A stretch of 64,000 nt of DNA, taken from positions 62,001-126,000 of the forward strand of contig DEXV01000002.1 of the NCBI GenBank assembly GCA_002364325.1, read 5' to 3'. Positions 1 to 9,690 of this stretch are shown here, piece by piece. The DNA is from Gillisia sp. UBA3175 (GTDB taxonomy: Bacteria; Bacteroidota; Bacteroidia; Flavobacteriales; Flavobacteriaceae). The notes beneath the pieces were generated by a model that made no database searches, was not told where the DNA came from, and saw only the letters and a list, made by a program, of their open reading frames with translations. Positions within the stretch are counted from its first letter, which is position 1; each line of letters starts with the position of its first letter. The position numbers and the translations under genes are program-made.

Positions 1-431
1 AAGATTCTGAAGGTTTGCTTTTTTTAACCACAAGTGGAAAAATGAGCGAATTGGTACGAAGCAAGTATGTGGAAAAGGAATACTATGTTCAAATAGATGG
101 CAATATAGCAGAAGAAGCCATAAAGCAATTAGAAAGCGGAGTTAGTATTGGTATTAATGGCAAAAAGTACTTGACCGCTCCATGCATAGCCAAGATTTTA
201 GATCCCGCCCCTAAATTTCCAGAACGATCTAAAAGGATACGGGATGATCGGCATGGACCTACCAGTTGGATATCCATAACTTTAAAAGAAGGAAAATTTA
301 GGCAGGTAAAAAAAATGACCGCTGCTGTGGGTTACCCTACACTAAGATTGGTGAGATATAGAATAGGGAACGAATTTTTAAATGATATGCTTCCTGGGGA
401 AATAATTAAGGTTGAAAATTTCGATCTTTAA
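1..431 (+). CDS. rluE: 23S rRNA pseudouridine synthase, RsuA/RluE family (5' end cut by window)
   Basis: The reading frame is open from the first base, so the N-terminal part lies outside the window. The first visible residues, DSEGLLFLTTSG, are the downstream half of the family's catalytic motif GRLDxDSEGLL; the catalytic Asp itself is just off the edge. The C-terminal half carries PTSWISITLKEGKFRQVKKM followed by GYPTLRLVRY, the pattern of the single-domain RluE branch of RsuA-type synthases, which isomerise one uridine in 23S rRNA. The frame ends with TAA at 429-431, and the facing response regulator gene ends 67 bases further on. The RluE assignment rather than RluB/RluF rests on recognising this C-terminal pattern. 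Confidence 0.85.
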   Translation, partial: DSEGLLFLTTSGKMSELVRSKYVEKEYYVQIDGNIAEEAIKQLESGVSIGINGKKYLTAPCIAKILDPAPKFPERSKRIRDDRHGPTSWISITLKEGKFRQVKKMTAAVGYPTLRLVRYRIGNEFLNDMLPGEIIKVENFDL

Positions 432-498
432 TACCAGCTTGTTCTGAATACAATTAGATCTGACTTCTGAAAATACGTTCCCTAAAATTTAAAGATTT

Positions 499-1065
499 TC
501 AGCTAATTTCTATATCGTTTTCTCCGAAATTTAATTCATCCATTGATTTTTTAATATCCTTTAAGCTTCTTTTCTGATCTTCATTTTCATATTTAATATT
601 CTCTAAATACTGATAGATCTGATTTATAGCTATTCTGTTATTTCTTAATTTTTCTCGCACCTCAGAGCTCTCACTCATATTAAAAACCACCCTTTTTAAT
701 AAAGGTCTTAGTTTTTCCTGAATTGATTGCATATTCTTTTTTAGGATGAATCCACTAGCACCAGACAAAATAGTATTTGCTGCTAACTCTTCATCTTCTA
801 TAGTTCCTGTAAGAAAAATAAACGGAAGGTTGGGATCGAAATCCTTAGTTGTTTTAAGAATATCTAATCCAGTACAGGTTGGTAAATTATAATCTGAAAT
901 AATTACATCTGGAATAAAAGTCTGCAATTCTTGATTGAAATGCGGCAAATTATCCACCACTTTAACATCTAAAGTTACCACGATCTTAGAAAGGTGATCG
1001 GTGATAAGCTCTGCATCAGTCTTATCATGTTCGGCTAGTAAGATTCTTAATGGAGTTGTGATCAT
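499..1065 (-). CDS. Response regulator receiver protein with helical tail
   Basis: This 188-residue protein has a receiver domain at about residues 6-120, with phospho-acceptor Asp58 in IISDYNLP, the conserved Thr86 in FLTGT and Lys109 in ILKKN. The acidic pocket near the N-terminus reads E-H-D at 12-14 where most family members have two adjacent acidic residues, so metal binding may be altered. Residues 120-188 are charged and helical, with no DNA-binding or enzymatic output domain. It lies 216 bases downstream of the CheB-CheR-PAS kinase on the same strand, so it is the likely phosphorylation partner of that kinase and may act through protein contacts. Confidence 0.85.
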   Translation of the reverse strand: MITTPLRILLAEHDKTDAELITDHLSKIVVTLDVKVVDNLPHFNQELQTFIPDVIISDYNLPTCTGLDILKTTKDFDPNLPFIFLTGTIEDEELAANTILSGASGFILKKNMQSIQEKLRPLLKRVVFNMSESSEVREKLRNNRIAINQIYQYLENIKYENEDQKRSLKDIKKSMDELNFGENDIEIS

Positions 1066-1281
1066 GTTTAAAATAAAATAAATGATGAATCTGTTAATTT
1101 TTCAGATAAACAATGCTAAATAATACTATGGATCCTGCTACCTATTCAACTTCTAAAAATAATTTACTCTACAAATAACAACCTCCTTATGAGCTTGGAT
1201 ATGTCCTATAAAATGAACTGGGTCCTGTTTACAATTAGTAATTGTTACGCTTGTATCCAGTTCATCCATGCTTTTGACTAC

Positions 1282-4200
1282 TTAGAACTTTTTAATTTTC
1301 ACATAAAAAGTACTACCCACATTTAATTGAGAATCAACCCAAGCTGCACCTTCATGAAGTTGAACAATTTTCTCGACATGTGCTAAACCAACACCTGTTC
1401 CCTCAAATTTTTCCGGGGTACGCACTCTATTAAAAATAGTGAAAATATTTTTTTGATCTTCTTCAGAAATTCCAATACCGTTATCCATAAAAGAGAAGAT
1501 CCAATAATCCCCTTCAGAATATGCAGATACTCTAACTTCGGGAGCCCTGTCTTTATCTACATATTTAAGCGCATTGCTTAATAAATTCTGAAAAAGCAAT
1601 CTCAACTCGATCTCGTAAGCCTTAAGTTTAGGAAGAGCTCCTATATAGACTTTTCCTTTGGTTTCTCTCAGTCTTTTACCAAGATCGTATTTCACAACCT
1701 CCATAAGTTCTTTAGAATCTACCAAGACCTTTTTAGAATCTCTACCAATTCTAGAGTGTTCTAATAGCCCTTTTATCTGATTTGCCAATCTATCTGAAGC
1801 TTCATCAATATAGGAGATGTACTCTTTTGCTTTATCATCTAACTTATCTGCATAGATCTTACCCAAAATATCACTTCCAAACTTAATGGTAGCTAAGGGT
1901 TCCTGAAGATCATGAGAACAAATAGAAACAAATTGCTCTAGATCTTTATTCGCTCTTTCAAGGTCATGTTTTTGTTCCTTGAGTTCTTCCTGTGCTTGTT
2001 TAAGTTCAGAAATGTCTACACAGGTAAATCTATAAGCAATTACGTTCTCATCTTCATCCAACTCCAGGCTCGAATTTAATAGCACAGGTAATTTCGTTCC
2101 GTCTTGAGTAACTAATTCTTGCTCTACACTGGTAAGTTCTCCTCGTTCTTTAAACAATCTGTTTAATCTTAGTACTTGGAGTTGAGAATCATCTTCATAC
2201 AAATCGAAAATTGGTTTACCTATTAGTTTATCCCTGTGTGAATAACCCAATTTATTTACAGCTTGATTATTACAATATTTAATACTTAAAGTAAATGGAT
2301 CTACGCTAATGTGCATAATAGGATCTTCCTCGTAAAAAGATTTGAATCTCTTTTCACTTGCAACCAACTTTGCTTTGGCTTTCTCTAAAGATTCTATATC
2401 TACAAAAGTTATTACTACACCAGTGCTGTGGTTATTTGTATCCTTAAAAACAGAAATTCTTCGTAAGTAGTTATTGCCATCTAAGGATTTAATATGAGAA
2501 GTAATTGTTTTTCCAGTCTTTAAAACCTCTTTGCATTTTTCTAATAAGGACTTAGTTTTAGTGATCCCAAAGTTGGAATTGAAGTTATTTATTGGTCTCC
2601 CAATATCCGATCCTATTAAATTGAAATGCTTTTTAATAGCCGGTGTAAATTTTCTAATTCTTAAATTACTATCTAAGAAAATGGTTCCAATATCTGTGCT
2701 TTCCAGAAGATTATTCATATCTGCATTAAGTGTAGCCAGATCTTCTATCTTCTGAATGTTTTCTGCATTTACAGTATTTATCTCTTCATTAACACTTTGC
2801 AATTCTTCATTGGTGCTTTGCAATTCCTCGTTAGAAGCAAGTAATTCTTCATTTGCAGCCTGCAATTCCTCGTTGCTGGTTTCTACTTCCATTAAGGTAG
2901 ATTGTAGCTCTTCTTTGGCCTTTCTTAACTCATCTTCTAATTCTAGGATATAAGACTGAGATCTGCTATCTACAGTAACTTTTTCTACTTTATCTAATTC
3001 TGTAACATCTAACTCTTTTTCTATAAAAGTTAATACGAAATTTACCTCAACATCTAAGTTTTTATGCTTAAAAGGCTTAACAATAAGATCCAGGTTTTTT
3101 AGCTCACCTTGGTGTTCATAAGAAGCATCGTTGTAAATAACTTTTTCCTCAGATTTGGCAGCAGCTTTCACGGTAGCCTTTACAATATGCTTTAGGTCCA
3201 AACTAAGCATATCTAAAATATTGATAGAAAACCCATTAACTGGGAGACTAGCATATTTTCTAAATTCTCCAATAGCCTGTAGAATATTATATTCTGAATC
3301 TATAAAAACACTGGCACCCCCAAATTGGTCCAAAATGGTTGCCGTTAGTTCACTATGCTGCTTTTGGACTGTACTATTTACCTGAGGCTTTACAGAAGTG
3401 ATCCTTTTATACTCTGTTCCTTCACTAACCCTATGGGATGATGAATGTAAAATTTCAGCATTTAAATGTTTTCTCAATAATGTGTTTTTATAAATTTTCC
3501 ATTTTCTGTTTACAGTTTCAAAACTCTCTGAATGACCACTTACACTTTCACTAGTTCCTAGAACTAGATATCCATTTTCTGTTAAACTATAGTGTAATAC
3601 ATTTAATGCCCGTTTTTGAATACTTGGTTGGAAATAGATGAGCATATTTCGGCATAACACCAAGTCCATATTATGAAAAGGAGGATTTTTAATAATATTA
3701 TGATGAGAGAAAATGATCATGTCTCTCAATTTTTCTATCGCCTGATAACCATTACTTTTGGTTATAAAATATTTCTGAAGTAATCTAGGTTCAATATCGG
3801 CCACTATACTTTCAGAATAATTCCCTAAACCACCAATCCTTAAATGCTCTTGGGAAATATCTGTAGCAAATATTTTAACCTGAAGATTTTTATCTTGGCG
3901 TTCAAGCTCCTCATTTATATACATAGCTAAACTATAGGCCTCTTCTCCGGTACTGCAAGCTACATCCCAAACCTTTAACTTTTCCCCATTCTTCTTAGAT
4001 TGGATGATATCCTTAAGTACTGTAGATTCCATAAGCTCCCATACCGGAAGATCTCTAAAAAACTTTGTAACTCCAATTAGAAATTCGCGAGAGAGAATTG
4101 GTATTTCTTCCGGGTGAGTTTTTAGTAACTCGTAATATTTTGAGAGTGATTCACACTTACAAACGTTTACCCTTCTTGCAACTCTTCGTGCTAAGGTGGA

Positions 4201-4926
4201 ATGTTTATATTCAGTAAAATCAACATCGGTAGCTTCATTTATGAGAATTAAAATTTTAGAGAGCGTAACTTCATCATACTCGATACTGTCGTCAGAAAAA
4301 TGAAATATAACAGGAGCATTTATGAACTTATTTAGCTCCACCCCCATTTCTTCGGTCTTTAAAACATAATCTACAAGCCCCGTTTGAATAGCACTTTGTG
4401 GCATTCCATCAAACTTTGCTTGAGAAGGATCTTGCACCATTACCATACCTCCTTTTTCCTTGATGGTCTTAATACCTCTGGTTCCATCACTACCCGTACC
4501 GCTTAAAATAATGGCGATAGCTTGATCTTCTTTAAAATTTGCTAACGACTGAAGAAACATATCTATTGGCAAATTCAACTTTTGTCCTTTTGGCTTGTCT
4601 ACCAATTGCAATTGCCCATTTTGAATAGTAAGATTGCTGGTTGTAGGTATAAGGTAAATGGTTCCCGGGTTTATTTCGGTGTTCTCTTTGATTTCTTCTA
4701 TGGGCAGATCTGTAGATTTTGCGAGCAATTCTCCCATCATACTTTTAAAATCTGGGGAAAGATGTTGAATGACAATATAAGAGTTTTTGTCCTTAGCTGG
4801 AATCCCTTCGAAAAACGATTTTAGGGCCTCTAATCCACCCGCACTTGCCCCTACGGCTATAAGCCTAGATTCGTTATTATTGGTCCCAATAGAGTTTTCT
4901 GTTATAGGATTTGTAGAACTCGTCAT
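1282..4926 (-). CDS. CheB-CheR-PAS hybrid sensor histidine kinase
   Basis: A 1214-residue multidomain signalling protein. Residues 20-205 form a CheB-type methylesterase with the catalytic triad Ser28 (GASAGG), His55 (IQHLSP) and Asp147 (GTGSDGT). Residues about 215-480 form a CheR-type methyltransferase with a SAM-binding [15 protein letters not shown] long heptad coiled coil of repeated NEELQ units follows at about 660-740, then two PAS domains (about 750-985), a HisKA helix pair with [11 protein letters not shown], and a HATPase with N and G boxes (DNGIGI, GTGVGLA). There is no signal peptide or membrane segment, so it is cytoplasmic. No chemoreceptor or CheA is nearby, so it probably acts outside classical chemotaxis. 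Its partner is probably the regulator downstream. It is divergent from the M3 peptidase gene. Confidence 0.93.
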   Translation of the reverse strand: MTSSTNPITENSIGTNNNESRLIAVGASAGGLEALKSFFEGIPAKDKNSYIVIQHLSPDFKSMMGELLAKSTDLPIEEIKENTEINPGTIYLIPTTSNLTIQNGQLQLVDKPKGQKLNLPIDMFLQSLANFKEDQAIAIILSGTGSDGTRGIKTIKEKGGMVMVQDPSQAKFDGMPQSAIQTGLVDYVLKTEEMGVELNKFINAPVIFHFSDDSIEYDEVTLSKILILINEATDVDFTEYKHSTLARRVARRVNVCKCESLSKYYELLKTHPEEIPILSREFLIGVTKFFRDLPVWELMESTVLKDIIQSKKNGEKLKVWDVACSTGEEAYSLAMYINEELERQDKNLQVKIFATDISQEHLRIGGLGNYSESIVADIEPRLLQKYFITKSNGYQAIEKLRDMIIFSHHNIIKNPPFHNMDLVLCRNMLIYFQPSIQKRALNVLHYSLTENGYLVLGTSESVSGHSESFETVNRKWKIYKNTLLRKHLNAEILHSSSHRVSEGTEYKRITSVKPQVNSTVQKQHSELTATILDQFGGASVFIDSEYNILQAIGEFRKYASLPVNGFSINILDMLSLDLKHIVKATVKAAAKSEEKVIYNDASYEHQGELKNLDLIVKPFKHKNLDVEVNFVLTFIEKELDVTELDKVEKVTVDSRSQSYILELEDELRKAKEELQSTLMEVETSNEELQAANEELLASNEELQSTNEELQSVNEEINTVNAENIQKIEDLATLNADMNNLLESTDIGTIFLDSNLRIRKFTPAIKKHFNLIGSDIGRPINNFNSNFGITKTKSLLEKCKEVLKTGKTITSHIKSLDGNNYLRRISVFKDTNNHSTGVVITFVDIESLEKAKAKLVASEKRFKSFYEEDPIMHISVDPFTLSIKYCNNQAVNKLGYSHRDKLIGKPIFDLYEDDSQLQVLRLNRLFKERGELTSVEQELVTQDGTKLPVLLNSSLELDEDENVIAYRFTCVDISELKQAQEELKEQKHDLERANKDLEQFVSICSHDLQEPLATIKFGSDILGKIYADKLDDKAKEYISYIDEASDRLANQIKGLLEHSRIGRDSKKVLVDSKELMEVVKYDLGKRLRETKGKVYIGALPKLKAYEIELRLLFQNLLSNALKYVDKDRAPEVRVSAYSEGDYWIFSFMDNGIGISEEDQKNIFTIFNRVRTPEKFEGTGVGLAHVEKIVQLHEGAAWVDSQLNVGSTFYVKIKKF

Positions 4927-5071
4927 AAAAAAAGTAACTTTTTTAAAAGTAAACTGAGGCGAATGAAATTTGCGCCAGTAAAAATAAAAATAAATGATTA
5001 ATTATTATCGTTTAAAAATCTGCTTGGTTATGATTATCACTTCAAATGATATTAATATTAACACAAATACT

Positions 5072-5098
5072 CAAATTTAACATATCAAGCTTTAACAA
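5072..5098 (-). promoter_or_regulatory. Weak candidate promoter for the CheB-CheR kinase
   Basis: On the minus strand the sequence TAAATTTG (5079 to 5072) fits the Bacteroidota -7 element TAnnTTTG. A TTG (5098-5096) lies 16 bases upstream, slightly closer than the usual 17-23. The start codon is about 145 bases downstream. The match could be chance in AT-rich DNA. Confidence 0.25.
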
Positions 5099-5167
5099 GA
5101 ATCTTGGAAATTTTAAGATTGGAATAATTAAATTTAGTCTTTCTAGAAAACAACCTTAACTATTAAA

Positions 5168-7384
5168 ATGAAAAATAAACTTTTAAACTATCAAAAGAAA
5201 ACTTTAGGGCTTGCGGTGATTGCAACTTTAGGAATGTCTTCCTTTGTTTCTGTTCAAGCCCAAGAGCACACCAAAACTAAAATGGAAAATAAAAAAACAA
5301 CAAACTTTGAAAATATACTTTTATCAAAATGGACCGGACCATACGGTGGAGTTCCTAGTTTCGATAAAATGGAACTTTCTAAGTTAAAGCCTGCTATGGA
5401 AAAGGGCATGGAAATGCATTTAGAAGAGATCGAAAAAATTGCAAATAATCCAGCTCCTCCCACATTTGAAAATACCATTGTAGAGATGGAAAAAGCAGGA
5501 AAACCATTAGATAGAGCTTTTACGTATTATGGATTATGGAGCAGTAATATTTCTTCCCCAGAATTTAGAGAAATTCAGCAGGAACTCTCTCCAAAAATAT
5601 CCGAATATTCCTCTAAGATCTCACAGAATAAGAAATTATTTGAACGTATAAAAACGATTTATGATAACTCTCTAAAAACTCCTTTAGAAGCCGATCAACA
5701 AAGAGTGGTACAGCTTATTTATGAGGATTTTGCCATGGAAGGTGCCAATTTGGATGAAAAATCTAAAGAAAGGTATGCAGAGATAAATAAAGAATTATCC
5801 CAGTTATACACGAAATTCTCAAATAATATTTTACATGATGAAGAAAATTATGTAACCTACTTGGAGAAGGATGAGCTAGGTGGACTTCCAGATTCCTTTA
5901 TTAAGGCCGCAGCAAAAGCCGCAGCAGATAGAGGACAAGAAGGCAAATATGCAATTACCAACACGCGCTCATCGATGGATCCCTTTTTAACCTATTCTGA
6001 TGAACGTGAAATAAGAGAAAAGGTTTGGAATAATTATTATTCTAGGGGTGATAACGATGACGAATATGATAACAATAAACTTATAACTCAAATATTGAAA
6101 CTTCGTAATGAACGAGTAAAATTGATGGGTTATGATAATTATGCAGAATGGAGATTGCAAAATAGAATGGCAAAAAATCCTGAAAACGCAATGGAGCTTA
6201 TGAATGCGGTATGGCCGGCTGCTCTTGCCAGAGTAGATCAAGAAGTTGAGGATATGCAAGCCATTGCAGAGAAAGAAGATTTGGATATAACTATTAAGCC
6301 ATGGGATTATAGATATTTTGCAGAAAAAGTTAGAAAAGATAAGTATGACTTGGATTCTGATGAAGTAAAACAATATTTACAACTGGATAATTTAACGCAG
6401 GCCTTATTTTTTACTGCGGGAGAATTATTCAATTTCAATTTCACTCCAGTTCCAGAAGGAAGTGTTTCTGTTTTTCAAGAAGATGTAAAAGTATGGGAAG
6501 TAACAGATAAAACTACGGGTGATCTTATTGGACTTTGGTATCTTGACCCATATGCTAGACCGGGAAAAAGATCTGGTGCTTGGGCAACCACTTATAGAAG
6601 TTATACCGCTTTTGATGGGAAAGAGACTGTACTAGCCTCTAATAATTCTAATTTTGTAAAACCTGCGCCAGGCGAGCCTGCACTTATCTCATGGGATGAC
6701 GCTACCACCTTTTTCCATGAATTTGGTCATGCCTTGCATTTCCTGTCTGCAAATGTTAAATATCCAACTCTAAATAGTGGTGTTCGTGATTATACCGAGT
6801 TTCAATCTCAATTATTGGAGCGATGGTTATCTACAGATAAAGTGATAAATAAATTTTTACTACATCACCAGACCGGGGAACCTATTCCTGCAGCTCTAGT
6901 GCAAAAAATTAAAAATGCCTCTACTTTTAACCAAGGTTTTGAAACTACAGAATTTTTAGCTTCAGCTTTAATGGATATGAAATATCATACCATAGATCCC
7001 GAAAATATCAATCCAAAGACTTTTGAAAAGAAGGCATTGAAAGAATTGAACATGCCAGAAGAGATCGTGATGCGTCACCGTTCTCCTCAGTTTGGACATG
7101 TATTCTCTGGCGAAGGCTATGCAACTGGATACTATGGATATTTATGGGCAGATGTTCTTACGGCTGATGCTGCAGAAGCTTTTGCTGAATCCCCAGGTGG
7201 ATTTTATGACAAGGATATGGCCTCAAAATTAGTGAAGTATCTGTTTGCTCCAAGAAACTCTATGGATCCTGCAGAAGCTTACAGATTATTTAGAGGTAGA
7301 GATGCTAAAATTGATGCTTTAATGAGAGATAGAGGTTTTCCTGTTCCAGAGAAAGAACATAATAATAAAAACAAAACGAAATAA
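5168..7384 (+). CDS. dcp: Secreted M3-family peptidyl-dipeptidase (Dcp-like)
   Basis: A 738-residue zinc metallopeptidase. The N-terminus is a Sec signal peptide with probable cleavage after VQAQ near residue 32, so it works in the periplasm or outside. The rest is the helical M3 (thimet oligopeptidase/Dcp) fold, with the zinc motif HEFGH at residues 517-521 and the third ligand expected in the following YTEFQSQLLE helix. The C-terminal FSGEGYATGYYGYLWA segment is the substrate-binding tyrosine loop typical of Dcp. Dcp enzymes remove C-terminal dipeptides from oligopeptides. The length agrees with the secreted family members. The gene ends at a strong bidirectional terminator and faces a small lipoprotein gene. 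Confidence 0.92.
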   Translation: MKNKLLNYQKKTLGLAVIATLGMSSFVSVQAQEHTKTKMENKKTTNFENILLSKWTGPYGGVPSFDKMELSKLKPAMEKGMEMHLEEIEKIANNPAPPTFENTIVEMEKAGKPLDRAFTYYGLWSSNISSPEFREIQQELSPKISEYSSKISQNKKLFERIKTIYDNSLKTPLEADQQRVVQLIYEDFAMEGANLDEKSKERYAEINKELSQLYTKFSNNILHDEENYVTYLEKDELGGLPDSFIKAAAKAAADRGQEGKYAITNTRSSMDPFLTYSDEREIREKVWNNYYSRGDNDDEYDNNKLITQILKLRNERVKLMGYDNYAEWRLQNRMAKNPENAMELMNAVWPAALARVDQEVEDMQAIAEKEDLDITIKPWDYRYFAEKVRKDKYDLDSDEVKQYLQLDNLTQALFFTAGELFNFNFTPVPEGSVSVFQEDVKVWEVTDKTTGDLIGLWYLDPYARPGKRSGAWATTYRSYTAFDGKETVLASNNSNFVKPAPGEPALISWDDATTFFHEFGHALHFLSANVKYPTLNSGVRDYTEFQSQLLERWLSTDKVINKFLLHHQTGEPIPAALVQKIKNASTFNQGFETTEFLASALMDMKYHTIDPENINPKTFEKKALKELNMPEEIVMRHRSPQFGHVFSGEGYATGYYGYLWADVLTADAAEAFAESPGGFYDKDMASKLVKYLFAPRNSMDPAEAYRLFRGRDAKIDALMRDRGFPVPEKEHNNKNKTK

Positions 7385-7410
7385 TACCAATATTTAAATT
7401 AGGCTATAAA

Positions 7411-7440
7411 AAAACCCGGTTCTTTAGAGAACCGGGTTTT
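7411..7440. terminator. Bidirectional intrinsic terminator between dcp and the lipoprotein gene
   Basis: A perfect 13-bp stem (7411-7423 with 7428-7440) has a 4-base loop TTAG and a CCCGG/CCGGG core. Its outer pairs are A-runs on one side and T-runs on the other, so it can terminate both strands. It lies 27 bases after the dcp stop and 25 bases after the lipoprotein stop. Confidence 0.9.
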
Positions 7441-7464
7441 ATCTTTTTATAAAGAATACTTTAA

Positions 7465-7677
7465 CTAGTTTACAGCAGTCTCAGTAGTAGCTTCAACATC
7501 AACAGTATCTACATCAGTAGAGTCCATTAATTCTTCAGAAGGAGTTTCGATAACTTCTACAGGAGCTTCTACTTCTTCGATTACTTCAACTTCAGTTTGT
7601 TCAGCTGATTCGTCTTTACAAGAGGTAAAACTTAAAACTAATGCGATTGCAGCAAGAGTTAAAAATGATTTTTTCAT
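7465..7677 (-). CDS. Small acidic lipoprotein
   Basis: A 70-residue protein whose first 20 residues are a lipoprotein signal (hydrophobic core, then SFTSC with acceptor Cys20). The mature part is about 50 residues, very rich in Glu, Asp, Val and Thr and without predicted folded structure. The CKDE start of the mature chain resembles the lipoprotein export signals that send lipoproteins to the cell surface in Bacteroidota. No family is recognised. It is monocistronic: its own promoter lies just upstream and a terminator just downstream. Surface location is inference from the residues after the cysteine. Confidence 0.8.
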   Translation of the reverse strand: MKKSFLTLAAIALVLSFTSCKDESAEQTEVEVIEEVEAPVEVIETPSEELMDSTDVDTVDVEATTETAVN

Positions 7678-7704
7678 TTGGATAAATTATTTGATTTTAT
7701 GGGT

Positions 7705-7738
7705 CAAATGTAATTCATTTTAGCATATAAAAATCAAA
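7705..7738 (-). promoter_or_regulatory. Bacteroidota-type promoter for the small lipoprotein
   Basis: On the minus strand, TTTG (7738-7735) and TACATTTG (7712-7705) are separated by 22 bases. This is a full match to the flavobacterial consensus TTG-N(17-23)-TAnnTTTG. The predicted start of transcription is about 20 bases before the lipoprotein start codon. Confidence 0.6.
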
Positions 7739-7879
7739 CTTATATAAAATTGTTATAATAATTTCAAAATTTCTCAAAACATTTATATACAGTGACTTAA
7801 AACACTTACAGTATCATAATTTCATATTGAAAACTTAACCTTTCTTAACTCAGAAATACTAATTTCAATTTAAAAAGCG

Positions 7880-8101
7880 TCAAGCGACAGCATTTATAAA
7901 GTGAGTTTTTTTATAGCTATTTAATAATTGACTCAAAGTATCTAGATATTCTTTTAGAATCTCAAAGTTTATATTTGGATGTTCCCAAGAAGGTAGTGTC
8001 AAGAAATCTTCATCTAAAAACTTATATATTTCTGGATAATCAGATTCTATTTCTAGCGTGATCACATTAATTTCTTGTAATATTTTGTTGGTGCTTTCCA
8101 T
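7880..8101 (-). CDS. Small helical protein of unknown function
   Basis: A 73-residue protein with no signal peptide or membrane segment. It is predicted to be mostly alpha-helical, with amphipathic stretches at both ends and a short Pro/Trp-containing middle (TLPSWEHP). No family is recognised. It starts 36 bases after the zinc-ribbon gene on the same strand, so the two are probably co-transcribed. The intact frame, ATG start and operon position support a real gene. Confidence 0.55.
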   Translation of the reverse strand: MESTNKILQEINVITLEIESDYPEIYKFLDEDFLTLPSWEHPNINFEILKEYLDTLSQLLNSYKKTHFINAVA

Positions 8102-8137
8102 AAAATATAGGTTTAAAAGATTTAAAGTTTCTTGATC

Positions 8138-8401
8138 TTACATAATATTCATATGCCAGCGTTTTAAATACGGTAATTCCCGAATCACAATTACCGCTTC
8201 TTCTCGTGTTATTTCATTATGCATTTCTGCCATTTCTACCAGCTTTACTTCTAATCCATGAAGCGTTAAGGATTGATCTACAAATTCTCCATGTTCAAAA
8301 CAGTGAACGCAGTAATCCTCATTTTCAGACTCATCTCTATTGGTACCACTTATTTCGTTTGTAAACGGTAATCCACAACTTTGACAGGTTAAATGATCCA
8401 T
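8138..8401 (-). CDS. Putative zinc-ribbon protein
   Basis: An 87-residue cytoplasmic protein. The first half carries two Cys pairs, CQSC near residue 6 and YCVHC near residue 31, the arrangement of the small putative zinc-ribbon family found across bacteria. The second half is helical and ends with a conserved-looking basic Trp segment (LKRWHMN). The function of this family is not established; binding of one zinc ion is expected. It is the first gene of a two-gene unit with the 73-residue protein downstream. Confidence 0.75.
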   Translation of the reverse strand: MDHLTCQSCGLPFTNEISGTNRDESENEDYCVHCFEHGEFVDQSLTLHGLEVKLVEMAEMHNEITREEAVIVIRELPYLKRWHMNIM

Positions 8402-8807
8402 AACTTTTTATTTTAAAATAATTAAAAGGGCGGTTTAGGCTAACGACTTGCTAGGTGGGGATTATTATAATAACAATGTAATTTAAGAAAAATTGCATTT
8501 AAAAGAAACGAAATCGTTCTTTTATAATTTTTATAATATGGCTTTGTGAATTAAAATAATTTAAGAATAAACTATTTATATCCAGATAGTTAAGTTACAT
8601 AGTGTATTAAAAAGAACTCGATATTTATTGTGTATTATATTTTTGAAATTGATTTCTCACATTAAATAATTTTGTTTAATCTTCGTTAATTATAAAGTAA
8701 AAATTGATTTTTTTTGCTTAAAGTGTCTAGCAATTTTCTTGTAAATATTTACTTAAAGACTTATCTTTAAAGGACATTTCAAGGATTAAATTCTTATACC
8801 TACCAAC
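8402..8807. other. AT-rich divergent intergenic region
   Basis: This 406-base stretch separates two divergent transcription units. It contains no open frame that looks coding. The only clear signal is a plus-strand promoter match at 8642-8674. A second -7-like box, TATTTTTG, lies at 8638-8645 but lacks a partner. Confidence 0.5.
8642..8674 (+). promoter_or_regulatory. Bacteroidota-type promoter upstream of the 140-residue orphan gene
   Basis: TTTG (8642-8645) and TAATTTTG (8667-8674) are separated by 21 bases, which fits the flavobacterial consensus. Transcription would start about 125 bases before the ATG at 8808, leaving a fairly long untranslated leader. Confidence 0.5.
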
Positions 8808-9230
8808 ATGACAACACTAATAAGAAACCATGGTTCCGCAAATGAAAAAACTGTTGAAGGACTTTTAAAAGACACCAGAGAATGGGATAAACAACTTTAT
8901 ACCAGTTCTGAAGAATTAACCTTTCTCAATCAATTTCTAACAGCAGATATATTTAGCAGGGAAATTCCCAATCTTTTTGAAGAATTATTCCATTTTTCCA
9001 ACACTTTAGAAGCTCTAAAAATTGAAAAGATAGAGCTTCATCAATCCATAAGCAATCATAAGAATGATCTGAATGGAATGTTAGAATGCGAAGATATTTC
9101 TTGTGAATCCTTTTACTTCTCTGAACATAAAAAATTAGAAAAAAAATTAGATTTATTTTTAACCAAATTCAACAGTTTTCAGTCAGATTTATTTAGATTC
9201 TGCACGAATAAACTGCGCATGGCTATCTAA
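8808..9230 (+). CDS. Hypothetical helical protein
   Basis: A 140-residue protein without signal peptide or membrane segment. It is rich in Leu, Glu, Lys and Phe, and predicted to form several long helices with coiled-coil character, especially residues 55-80 and 105-138. Two cysteines (CEDISC) sit near residue 93-98. No family is recognised. It stands alone: a promoter match lies upstream and 460 bases without genes follow. A role in protein-protein contacts is possible but not shown. Confidence 0.65.
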   Translation: MTTLIRNHGSANEKTVEGLLKDTREWDKQLYTSSEELTFLNQFLTADIFSREIPNLFEELFHFSNTLEALKIEKIELHQSISNHKNDLNGMLECEDISCESFYFSEHKKLEKKLDLFLTKFNSFQSDLFRFCTNKLRMAI

Positions 9231-9690
9231 TTAAAGGGCATTGCTTGTATCACGAATTTCTGCATTCTACGCACTTGCTGCCATATTAACGCATAATTGC
9301 CAGATTGGCTGATTTTTAAATTCTTTCAGAAATATTCATCAATTAATTAAAAATCTGTTTTTATCTTCAATAAAAAGATCTCTTATCACGGTTTGATTGA
9401 GCTTATTTTAAATTAAATCCTAGTATACCATATTTTCCAATTTTTTTATAAACACTTAATTTACAGTAGTTTACATATAAACTTATATGTGTATTAAGGT
9501 TGTATTTTAAAAGCCGATTATCATAAAGCATTTTAGTTTTAACACTTCATGTTCGCTTCATATTTCAACTACCCACTTTTAGAATAGAACAAATTTTCAT
9601 TTTTCCTAGCCTAGTATGGTCTTTGCACCCTACACTATAGAAAATAATCCGAATTAAATTTGGAAGAAATCATTTAACAAAAACAAGAAA
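9231..9690. other. Non-coding region upstream of the proline operon
   Basis: This 460-base stretch has no convincing gene. The first 85 bases (about 9236-9320) are less AT-rich than the rest and could be a decayed sequence. A perfect inverted repeat lies at 9473-9490. No full TTG/TAnnTTTG promoter is visible immediately before proC. Confidence 0.4.
9473..9490. repeat. Perfect 8-2-8 inverted repeat (possible operator)
   Basis: ACATATAA and TTATATGT flank a 2-base centre. The short spacer makes it more like a protein-binding palindrome than an RNA hairpin. It is 200 bases upstream of proC. An AT-only palindrome can arise by chance in this composition. Confidence 0.3.

Noticed and set aside
2750..2950. 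Repeated sequence that looks like a tandem DNA repeat
   Set aside because: It encodes the NEELQ coiled-coil heptads of the CheB-CheR kinase; the periodicity is explained by the protein.
5987..6373. 128-codon open frame on the minus strand inside the M3 peptidase gene
   Set aside because: The translation is Ile/Phe-rich noise opposite a conserved enzyme, without a signal or family match.
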